Shown here: one piece after another, positions 36,505-43,639 of the stretch
How the letters are laid out: each line of letters starts with the position of its first letter
Numbering within the stretch: the stretch's first letter is position 1
From: G963677445 sp963677445
GTDB taxonomy: Bacteria > Bacteroidota > Ignavibacteria > Ignavibacteriales > Melioribacteraceae
DNA length: 64,000 bases
Assembly: GCA_963677445.2 (NCBI GenBank)
Contig: CAXXGF010000071.1
Coordinates: 1-64,000 of the forward strand
Direction: 5' to 3'
The notes under the pieces: model-generated
The model's database searches: none
What the model was told of the DNA's origin: nothing
Seen by the model: only the letters and a program-made list of their open reading frames with translations
Position numbers and translations under genes: made by a program

Positions 36505-37573
36505 GAAACTTACCTTCAATGAGCTTGTTTATGAGATAGCTGAAATGACAAGTGAGCCGCCTGAATTAATAAAGCAGCTTTTGATAGAAACCGCGGGCAT
36601 TGTAAAAGAATACCTGAAAATTGATAAATCGGTAACCCTCAGCGGGCTGGGAAGATTCAGGCTGAAATGGAATGAGGAAAGAACCAGGAGAAACCCGCAA
36701 ACCGGTGAGCAGATTTTAGTCCCGGGGCATCACAGTGTTTTGTTCAGGCCCGAGCTTCAATTCAGGAACTTTATTAATAAAAAATATGCTCATCTGAGCG
36801 CCCGCCCCGCTGAAGACAATTTAAAATCTGATGTTGCTGCCTCTCTTATCGATACTGAAAAAGTAAATGGAAACTCCCTGCCTGCCGATGAAAAGGAGGA
36901 AAAACGTTCCGGAAAAAATATCTGGGTATTCCCTGTATTTATTATAATACTGGTGGTCGCGGTCCTTTTGTTTTATCCTTTTGGTGATGATGAAAAAGGT
37001 GGAGACTCATTAGCGGCTGAAAACAGCGCGAACCCGGTTACAGCGGTTGAAAAAAAGATGGAAACTAAAACGGATAATCTGAACCCGGCTAAAGCTGTCG
37101 CTGAAAAAACATTGGAAACCGAAAAAGAGGAAATATTAAAAGAACCGGATACAGCGGGGAGTTCATCCGCGTTTCTTACTCCTGGCGGAACACATACTGT
37201 CGCTCCGGGTGACAAGTTGTGGAATATCGCGGGCAATTTTTATAATTCGCGTAAACTCTGGCCTCATATTTACGGGATGAATTCAGAAATTATTGGTAAC
37301 CCTGATTTCCTGAAACCAAATACTAAACTGATCATTCCGCCACTTGAAGGAACCACTGATAAACTTACGAAAAATGACATACTTAATATAGCCGACGGTT
37401 ACGCTAAGACCTACCTGGCTTATAAGTCTGCCGGTAAAAGCCATGCCGCCAATTACCTCTGGGTAGCAATGAAAATCGCTCCCGATCATATTAAGAATAA
37501 ATATGATAATCTGATAGAGGAGGCTGATCTGGAATATATCAGAAGTAAGAAAGGTAATCCGGATATCAGGTGA
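36497..37573 (+). CDS. HU-like domain / transmembrane helix / LysM fusion: candidate nucleoid-to-cell-wall tether
   Basis: A 358-residue protein. Residues 1-96 form an HU/IHF-like domain with LSGLGRFRLKW and the DNA-contacting RRNPQTGEQILVPG. A basic linker (EKEEKRSGK, 133-140) precedes one membrane helix at 141-163 (VFPVFIIILVVAVLLFYPFG), so the HU domain should be cytoplasmic. A Lys/Glu-rich spacer (165-225) leads to a LysM domain at about 233-282 (HTVAPGDKLWNIAGNFY, LKPNTKLIIPP), which in this family binds peptidoglycan. A helical C-terminal part (292-358) resembles a TPR-like tail. The architecture parallels the HU-CCDC81/SPOR proteins described in Bacteroidota, with LysM replacing SPOR. 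The gene overlaps the free HU gene by 8 bases. The tether role is inference from domain order. Confidence 0.85.
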   Translation: MNKKLTFNELVYEIAEMTSEPPELIKQLLIETAGIVKEYLKIDKSVTLSGLGRFRLKWNEERTRRNPQTGEQILVPGHHSVLFRPELQFRNFINKKYAHLSARPAEDNLKSDVAASLIDTEKVNGNSLPADEKEEKRSGKNIWVFPVFIIILVVAVLLFYPFGDDEKGGDSLAAENSANPVTAVEKKMETKTDNLNPAKAVAEKTLETEKEEILKEPDTAGSSSAFLTPGGTHTVAPGDKLWNIAGNFYNSRKLWPHIYGMNSEIIGNPDFLKPNTKLIIPPLEGTTDKLTKNDILNIADGYAKTYLAYKSAGKSHAANYLWVAMKIAPDHIKNKYDNLIEEADLEYIRSKKGNPDIR

Positions 37574-37584
37574 TTCATGGATTA

Positions 37585-37617
37585 GTCCTGTGTTCCTGCC
37601 TCAGGACGGTTCTTTTT
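37585..37617 (+). terminator. Intrinsic terminator of the HU / HU-LysM operon
   Basis: GTCCTG (37585-37590) and CAGGAC (37602-37607) form a 6 bp stem, followed by GGTTCTTTTT. It is 12 bases after the stop codon. Confidence 0.55.
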
Positions 37618-37779
37618 AGTAAGATTAAAACCGGTATAAAGATCGCTATGAGTTAAATAATGCGGTAAAACCGCGATTCTTCAATAAAATGATCATTGTT
37701 CATTTTATTTGTTTCGATTTTAATTCTGCCGGTTTATATTTATAGCTTATTGTTGATAAATCTATCCGGGAGATATTTC

Positions 37780-38589
37780 ATGAGCCAGAGAGCCAACTAC
37801 ATTCTGAAGCAGGGTGATATAATCACAATATATTTCTCACAATGGGGCGGCGGACAAATTGCCTGCCAGCTATTAGCCGGACCGGCTGATTTTTTGGATA
37901 TTGTTAAAGATAATGAAGTAGTGGAGGAACTGACCCCTTTTCCCTGGCTTGAAGGATTTGCAATTATCGATACGGACAAAAAAGATCTGGTATTTCACGA
38001 GTCAGCTTATTTGAACCAGACAACAGCGAGGAGGGAATATCTTAAGCTGCTCGAAGGTTTATGGCCCGGGTGGGATCTGATTTTCGCGGAAAATTACTGC
38101 GGGGTTTTAGAAGATGCGGCCGACCAGGATTACAGTAAAAAACATTCTGAGGACGACCTTAAGATAAAGCCTGTCGAAAAACTGGCGAAATCAGACCCTG
38201 ATTATTCCAACCTCGCTGTTCTTTTGACCGACGAATCAGATAATAAACAAATATTTTACTTCGAATCAGGTCCTGACCAATTTATTCTAAACGGACCAGA
38301 GCTGATTCCCTTTTTGCAAAGCAGAAAACCGGGTGAACCGCTGCATGAATCTGAGTCAGATTTCCTTTGCGTCATTGTTATAAATCTGCCGGAAAAGAGA
38401 ATAATATTAAATGAGAGCATTCCACTCCTCAGGGAGAAGCTGACCGGGACCTGGCCCGGCTGGGAGATAATTGTTTCTGATATCGGGTATATCGGGCATC
38501 TGGAAAACAACGGGATAAATTGCGAAAATTTAAAACTTTCACCGGCTGATGTGGATGAAATTATTGAGGATATAAAGAATTTTGAATGA
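37780..38589 (+). CDS. Unknown cytoplasmic protein with a duplicated WPGW-containing domain
   Basis: A 269-residue protein starting at ATG 37780 behind GGAGA. An upstream in-frame hydrophobic stretch is likely not translated. It consists of two similar halves. Each has a beta-rich beginning (ITIYFSQWGGG; AVLLTDESDNKQIFYFESG), a leucine-rich ELTPF/ELIPF segment, and then a helix ending in WPGW (residues 95-98 and 225-228) followed by an I-x-x-x-x-GxxxL strand (YCGVLEDA; YIGHLENN). I do not recognise the family or a catalytic motif. No signal peptide is seen with this start. It is monocistronic between the HU operon and a repeat-rich gap. Confidence 0.7.
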   Translation: MSQRANYILKQGDIITIYFSQWGGGQIACQLLAGPADFLDIVKDNEVVEELTPFPWLEGFAIIDTDKKDLVFHESAYLNQTTARREYLKLLEGLWPGWDLIFAENYCGVLEDAADQDYSKKHSEDDLKIKPVEKLAKSDPDYSNLAVLLTDESDNKQIFYFESGPDQFILNGPELIPFLQSRKPGEPLHESESDFLCVIVINLPEKRIILNESIPLLREKLTGTWPGWEIIVSDIGYIGHLENNGINCENLKLSPADVDEIIEDIKNFE

Positions 38590-38726
38590 TGATCTCGATG
38601 ATTCCGCAATTAAAAAAACTCCGCGCAATATAGAGAAACTTTTTGCAAATATTAGCCTGTGGCTTCTACTTCGCTCAGCAGCAAGACAGGTATATTGTTT
38701 CCGGCTACGCCAGATTCTTCCATAAA

Positions 38727-38900
38727 AAGTTAAATTCTACGCAAGATGGCAAAATTTTATCGTACACAGCGAAGCGGTACTCGAAATCGTCCTCGTTCTC
38801 GAATAACCTGAGCGTTTTGGTAAAGACGAGTACGAAGTACGATTACGAGAACGAGTACGATTTTTTTTCGGATTCATTTTTCTCTGGCTTTGCCAGTTTA
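38727..38900 (-). repeat. TCGT-rich hairpin repeat, copy D (reverse orientation) with attached modules
   Basis: AGTTAAATTCTACGC (38729-38743) and ATGGCAAAATTTTATCG lead into CGAAATCGTCCTCG and GATTACGAGAACGAGTACGA. This is the reverse complement of the units at 1386-1505, 1642-1745 and 4886-5025. It ends with TCTGGCTTTGCCAGTTTATG. The remainder of 38590-39048 holds no gene. Confidence 0.8.
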
Positions 38901-39048
38901 TGAGTGCGATTTTTGTCCCCGAAGTCGTGATTGCTCCCCTGAATAACTTATTGCTGTGGAGATTCAGCAAAACATATCATGATTATATAAAGAAACTTTC
39001 ACTAAATTATCTGAATCATCTTAGTTGAATTTTTTACACCTGGAGAAA

Positions 39049-40188
39049 ATGCCGGAACACTGTAACGAAATAATTGCCAAATCGATACTGAGGAAACATA
39101 AGAGGATAGACTCATGGTTTATCACCCATTACGGGATGAATCTTTACCGGGGATGCAGCCATAACTGCGCGTATTGTGACGGAAGGGCGGAAAAGTATTA
39201 CGCGCCTGAAAAGTTCGGTTCATCGGTTGAGGTAAAGATTAATGCCTCTGAAATCCTCGCGCGTGAGCTTGATCCGAAGAGAAAAAGAATACCGTTCAAA
39301 AAAAGTTTTATGGTTCTCGGTGGAGGAGTTAGTGATTCATACCAGTCACCGGAAAAAGATTATATGATTACGAGGGATGTATTAAAACTGCTGCGGCATT
39401 ATGATTTCCCGGTTTTTATTCTCACAAAATCGACCCTGGTTGAAAGAGATATCGACCTGATAGGTGAAATTAACAGAAAAAACGGCGCGCTGGTATGCTT
39501 CAGTTTTTCCTCGGTTGATGAAAAAATTTCCGCTGTTTTTGAACCCGGTGTGCCTTCCCCGCGAAAGAGGCTCGACACTATAAAAAAACTGCGGGACTCG
39601 GGAATATCAACAGGAATGTTCCTTATGCCGGTAATACCGTTTGTAACCGACACTCCTGAATTGCTCGAATCGGCGGTTGAAGCGGCACGGGATAATGGAA
39701 TTGAATTTATTATTTTCGGCGGTATGACTTTAAAAGATGGAAGACAAAAGAACCATTTTTTGAAGGTCCTTCATGATTATGACAGAACTTTATTAACTTA
39801 TTACGCTAACCTCTACCGGGGTGATAAATGGGGAAATGCCGATCCGGAGTATTACGTTTCACTGAATGAACTTTTTTATAAAATTGCCCGTCGTTACAAA
39901 ATGCCCCTAAGGATTCCGCCGAAATTTTATAAAAACCTGTTGAGCTTAAATGATCTCGCGATTGTCATTACAGATCATATTGATTATCTCCAGAGAATGA
40001 GAGGATTTCAATCACCATTCGGGATGGCCTCATGGGGCCTTGGCAAGCTCGATCAGCCTTTGGAGGAGATGAAATATAAATTGTCTTCCATTAAAGGGAT
40101 CGGCAGCAACGCGCGCAAGGTTGTTTCCGAGATAATTGAAAAAAGAAGCAGCCGGTTTTATGAGGATCTGTTGTTTTATAAGAGGTAA
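39049..40188 (+). CDS. Radical SAM protein of the SPL-like family with C-terminal HhH
   Basis: A protein of about 379 residues. RGCSHNCAYCDGRAEKYYAP contains the CX3CX2C cluster motif that binds the [4Fe-4S]-SAM centre. Later segments such as VLGGGVSDSYQSPEKDY and PVFILTKSTLVERDI fit the barrel of SplB/PA0069-like radical SAM proteins. The C-terminus (SSIKGIGSNARKVVSEIIEK) is a helix-hairpin-helix-like DNA-binding element, suggesting action on nucleic acid. The true reaction is unknown, and the spore photoproduct assignment should not be taken literally in a non-spore-former. I choose ATG 39049 (GGAG just upstream). A TTG start at 39025 would add 8 residues. Confidence 0.82.
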   Translation: MPEHCNEIIAKSILRKHKRIDSWFITHYGMNLYRGCSHNCAYCDGRAEKYYAPEKFGSSVEVKINASEILARELDPKRKRIPFKKSFMVLGGGVSDSYQSPEKDYMITRDVLKLLRHYDFPVFILTKSTLVERDIDLIGEINRKNGALVCFSFSSVDEKISAVFEPGVPSPRKRLDTIKKLRDSGISTGMFLMPVIPFVTDTPELLESAVEAARDNGIEFIIFGGMTLKDGRQKNHFLKVLHDYDRTLLTYYANLYRGDKWGNADPEYYVSLNELFYKIARRYKMPLRIPPKFYKNLLSLNDLAIVITDHIDYLQRMRGFQSPFGMASWGLGKLDQPLEEMKYKLSSIKGIGSNARKVVSEIIEKRSSRFYEDLLFYKR

Positions 40189-40217
40189 AGCGCGGAATTA
40201 TCTTTTTTATTCCTTTT

Positions 40218-40673
40218 TTAATCTTCCATTATTGAATAACCGGAATAAAGACTGTCGTCATCAAAATCAATGACAAGCCATTGAAAATCAATTTGGAAAA
40301 GACCATCTTCCATTCCAACAACATAAGCGAGTCTGTTTTTCTTTTTGAAATATAAGTTTTCATCAGTTCCGAGCAGTTTAGCCACTTCACTCATGGTTTT
40401 TCCCTTAAGATTAAAAAATGCTAAGCTCCCCAACATCATTCTTCTTGTAGTCGGAGTATCGGCATATGTATCTGAATTTTTCCATTGTTCGGAATCGAAT
40501 AATTTTAAATATGAACCCATTGGCAGAGGATCGGCGAATATTATAAAAACGGGAATGAATAAGGATAAATAAAATTTGTGAAATGGATCGTTTCGAATTT
40601 TCCTTTTAGTGAATAAAGACATACCCAAATCAAAAATGATTACGATTGTTAATACGAGTAATAAAACTATCAA
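40218..40673 (-). CDS. Small membrane-anchored protein with BamE/SmpA-like segment
   Basis: A 151-residue protein. Two hydrophobic segments lie near the N-terminus (MIVLLLVLTIVIIFDLGMSL; FYLSLFIPVFIIFADPL). The C-terminal ~80 residues include RRMMLGSLAFFNLKGKTMSE VAKLLG in the style of BamE/SmpA-like lipid-facing domains, with strands ending in FQIDFQWLVIDFDDD. It is not a lipoprotein (no lipobox cysteine). A weak family match is all that can be claimed. It lies alone on the minus strand, convergent with the radical SAM gene. Confidence 0.6.
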   Translation of the reverse strand: MIVLLLVLTIVIIFDLGMSLFTKRKIRNDPFHKFYLSLFIPVFIIFADPLPMGSYLKLFDSEQWKNSDTYADTPTTRRMMLGSLAFFNLKGKTMSEVAKLLGTDENLYFKKKNRLAYVVGMEDGLFQIDFQWLVIDFDDDSLYSGYSIMED

Positions 40674-40937
40674 ACCGAAATTGAACAGGCCTGTTAAGCT
40701 TGTAGGAATGATCAGTGGACTAAAAAGCCAGTAAAATAAAAAAACAAAAAACTTATCAGATATATTATTGACTTTTTGACAGTGGTTTTAATTCTAAAGA
40801 AATCGCTAACCATTTTACCCTGGGAAATTATTATTCAATTTCCAAATTTATAAAATAATAGATGACTTACACCACGAATTTGTTTTTAATGTTTCTGCCA
40901 ATGCGATCTTTCCAAGGGGCAAATTATCTGATTATTT

Positions 40938-41075
40938 TTCGGTATCGGTATTAAAAAATCAGAGTAAGAGTAGGAAGACCGGGTTGGGTGACGGCGGCGG
41001 CGGTGTCCATTTTTCCTGAGGGGGTGGGATTATGATTACGATTACGATTACGATTATGATTGTGGGGGGGACCCT
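40938..41075. repeat. TCGGTA / GATTAC repeat module
   Basis: Two TCGGTA units, AAAAAATCAGAGTAAGAGTA, then GACCGGGTTGGGTGACGGC and TTTTTCCTGAGGGGGTGGG and a GATTAC-type run. The same order occurs at 52354-52495, and in part at 34850-34952 and 47510-47560. It is a dispersed composite repeat. The rest of 40674-41139 shows no gene. Confidence 0.75.
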
Positions 41076-41139
41076 GAGCCGGATACTGTTTATATCAGCA
41101 TCAGGGTTTTATGATAAGTTTTTTAGATGCGCGTGTATT

Positions 41140-41385
41140 TTAAACGTAGGCGTCGGGGAAAAAGAGTGGACTCATTTTATATTCATCCTCGACTGTGCCA
41201 TTACAATGAGAGCATTTATCAACATTAAAAATAACAGGTTCTTCTGAAGGATCGGCCATAACAAAATTAACAATAGACTGGCAGTTTTTACATTGTACAA
41301 CATGATGTGTGTCGATTTTTTCTCTGCATTCCGGGCATAAAAATCCGGTTTCGCCAAGGATTTCACGCGGATCAAATACGAACAT
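41140..41385 (-). CDS. Zinc-ribbon protein, probable N-terminal extension with non-standard start
   Basis: An 81-residue frame from ATG 41385 contains CPEC, CKNC and CSHC pairs, a double zinc-ribbon pattern. Upstream, the same frame continues without stop and encodes KSKSFARCNNSKCRVM, adding a fourth cysteine pair (CNNSKC) that would complete two four-cysteine sites. That extension has GGAGG at 41453-41457 but no ATG, GTG or TTG; the first codon at a usable distance is ATA (41448). Either a rare start is used or a start codon has been lost by mutation or misread. Function is unknown; such ribbons often act as small nucleic-acid or protein adaptors. Confidence 0.65.
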   Translation of the reverse strand: MFVFDPREILGETGFLCPECREKIDTHHVVQCKNCQSIVNFVMADPSEEPVIFNVDKCSHCNGTVEDEYKMSPLFFPDAYV

Positions 41386-41635
41386 AACACGGCATTTGGA
41401 ATTATTGCACCTTGCAAAACTTTTAGATTTGGTAGATGATGTATTTATAAAGCCTCCGGAAAAATATATTAAAAAACAACACTAATCTATGTTATCGGAA
41501 GAATGAATACTATGCAAAAAATCATCCTCCCCTTTTTTTTTCCACCCGATTTGTGATTTTTTTTACCAAAACGTATTTTCATGATAGTAAAAAAAAAGAT
41601 TTAATCAAATATAATAATCTTAAACGGAGAGAGAA

Positions 41636-42982
41636 ATGGCCGGAATAAAATCATTCAAGGCTTATGATATAAGAGGAAAAGTGCCGGGAGAGCTAAACGC
41701 TGAAATGGCTTATAAAATCGGCAGAGCATTTGTCACCCTCTTCAAATGTGATAAAATGGTAATCGGACGCGATATCAGGAAGTCATCGGAGGAAATATCG
41801 GATGCTCTTGCCAAAGGTATAATGGATGGCGGGGCGGATGTGGTCGATCTTGGCCTCTGCGGCACCGAGATGATCTATTTCGGCACACCTTTCCTGAATG
41901 CCGGGGGGGGAGTGATGATAACCGCGAGCCACAACCCTCCGGAGTATAACGGTTTAAAGTTTGTAAGGCGTGGTTCTATACCGGTCGGATATAACTCCGG
42001 TCTCGATAAAATAGAAAAAATGATCCTCGATGACGATCTTGGAGCGATGGCCGAAAAACGGGGGACATATTCAACCCGCAATTTAATGCCCGAATTTATA
42101 AAACGGCTGGGTGAATTTTATGATAAATCAAAAATAAAACCGATGAAAGTGGTTGTAAATGCAGGTAACGGCTGCGCGGGACCAGCCCTCGACGCTCTGG
42201 AACCTGATTTGCCGATTGAAATGATTAAGGTATTTCATGAACCCGATTCAGATTTCCCGAATGGTGTTCCAAATCCGCTTCTTCCTGAAAACCGGAAACC
42301 AACAATTGACGCTATTCTCGAACACAAAGCTGATCTCGGGGTGGCCTGGGATGGTGATTACGACAGATGTTTTTTCTTTGACGAGACCGGCAGTTTTATT
42401 GAAGGATATTATATAGTCGGTGTTCTGGCAAAATCAATTCTTAAAACCAGCCCGGGTGAAAAGATCATTCACGATCCCCGCCTGGTATGGAATACAGAGG
42501 ATGAGGTTAAAAAAGCGGGTGGCGAACCGGTTGTTTCAAAAAGCGGACATGCCTTTATCAAGGAAAAAATGAGAGAGGTAAATGCTGTATACGGCGGTGA
42601 AATGTCGGCGCATCATTATTTCCGTGAAAACTATTATTCCGATAGCGGCATGATTCCTTTTCTCCTTATCATGCAGCTGATGTCGGAAGAAAATAAAACA
42701 ATGTCGCAACTTATCGGGGAAATGATCGATAATTTCCCATGCTCGGGAGAAATAAATTCAACTATTGATGATCCGGCGGGAAAAATTGAGGAGATCAGGA
42801 AAATTTATTCCGACGGTAAACAGGATACGTTAGACGGTGCGAGCATTGAATACCCCGACTGGCGTTTTAACGTAAGAATGAGCAATACCGAACCTTTAAT
42901 AAGACTTAATGTTGAAACAAAAGGAGATAAAAAATTATTAAAGGAAAAAACTGAAGAATTACTGAAGATAATCAGGGAATAA
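41636..42982 (+). CDS. manB: Phosphomannomutase / phosphoglucomutase
   Basis: A 448-residue alpha-D-phosphohexomutase. The N-terminus has FKAYDIRGKVPGE. The phosphoserine loop is TASHNPPEYNGLK with the catalytic S98, the metal site is DGDYDR (from D239), the sugar-specificity loop is GGEMSAHHYF, which favours mannose/glucose phosphate, and RMSNTEPLIRLN in the last domain binds phosphate. It interconverts hexose 6- and 1-phosphates for nucleotide-sugar and exopolysaccharide or LPS synthesis in the cytoplasm. Length is normal. It starts after GGAGAG. It is followed by a small hairpin at 42989-43007 and is probably monocistronic. Confidence 0.93.
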   Translation: MAGIKSFKAYDIRGKVPGELNAEMAYKIGRAFVTLFKCDKMVIGRDIRKSSEEISDALAKGIMDGGADVVDLGLCGTEMIYFGTPFLNAGGGVMITASHNPPEYNGLKFVRRGSIPVGYNSGLDKIEKMILDDDLGAMAEKRGTYSTRNLMPEFIKRLGEFYDKSKIKPMKVVVNAGNGCAGPALDALEPDLPIEMIKVFHEPDSDFPNGVPNPLLPENRKPTIDAILEHKADLGVAWDGDYDRCFFFDETGSFIEGYYIVGVLAKSILKTSPGEKIIHDPRLVWNTEDEVKKAGGEPVVSKSGHAFIKEKMREVNAVYGGEMSAHHYFRENYYSDSGMIPFLLIMQLMSEENKTMSQLIGEMIDNFPCSGEINSTIDDPAGKIEEIRKIYSDGKQDTLDGASIEYPDWRFNVRMSNTEPLIRLNVETKGDKKLLKEKTEELLKIIRE

Positions 42983-42988
42983 CACAGA

Positions 42989-43007
42989 GGCTGCTAAATT
43001 GGCAGCC
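42989..43007 (+). terminator. Hairpin after manB, possible weak terminator
   Basis: GGCTGC and GCAGCC form a 6 bp stem with a 7-base loop, right after the manB stop. The following CTTATAG has few T residues, so termination here is uncertain. Confidence 0.35.
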
Positions 43008-43078
43008 CTTATAGTCTCAGAAAACTTTTGTTATTATTCTTCGTCTTAATCAGTGAACATTCATTAAGGAATATAAAA

Positions 43079-43294
43079 ATGCAGAAACAGGAAAAAGCAA
43101 TAGACGTGGATAAGCTTCTTAAAAACAAACTGAAAGGTTTGAGTATCGCGGAGCTTGAAAACAGCATCGCGAAAGTTATCAGTGAACAGGTTGGTGAAGA
43201 TTACAAATGCACAATCGGGGAAATAAAGTATACTCTCTTCAGCGGCGCTGATTTTCATGTTAAAATTGAGCTTACCTACAATCCTGAAGAATAA
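43079..43294 (+). CDS. Small conserved-looking protein, function unknown
   Basis: A 71-residue soluble protein starting at ATG 43079 with AAGGA 8 bases upstream. An upstream in-frame stretch to 43028 is probably not translated. The sequence is helical at first (VDKLLKNKLKGLSIAELENS) and then has two short strands (YKCTIGEIKYTLFSG; FHVKIELTYNPEE). I recognise no family. It sits alone between manB and the Ca2+ ATPase. Confidence 0.6.
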   Translation: MQKQEKAIDVDKLLKNKLKGLSIAELENSIAKVISEQVGEDYKCTIGEIKYTLFSGADFHVKIELTYNPEE

Positions 43295-43639
43295 GCCTGA
43301 AGTGAGAGGGCACGGCTTTTTCCATTGAGGGACAAAAATTTTCTGATTAACATCACGATTTTTCAGATAAATTTCAGGTTTCAGGAATAAGTTTGTATAT
43401 TAAACACTTATTAATCATTTTCTTGCATTAAGCTGCATAAAATTACATTATTTTGCTTTGCAGTGAAATAACCCGATCATATACACAGGTCGGGGTTATG
43501 AATCAATTGCCTGTGTAGTGAGGAGAATCTGATTATTACACTGTTTTTTTAATTCTGGCCTGGCCAGTCTGAGAAATTAAATATAGAGTTGTTCCTGATT
43601 ATAATTATCGGCTAATGTTAATAACTGCGGGATATTTCA
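43295..43639. other. Upstream region of the P-type ATPase, no gene
   Basis: About 345 AT-rich bases. Visible features are a hairpin with arms AACCCGATC/GTCGGGGTT near 43470-43500 and the palindrome CTGGCCTGGCCAG at 43555-43567, which belongs to the TGGC/GCCA small repeats seen elsewhere in the window. No promoter can be called with confidence. Confidence 0.4.

Noticed and set aside
39049..40188. Spore photoproduct lyase proper
   Set aside because: Only the general SPL-like radical SAM features are seen, and nothing suggests a spore former; a neutral family name is safer.
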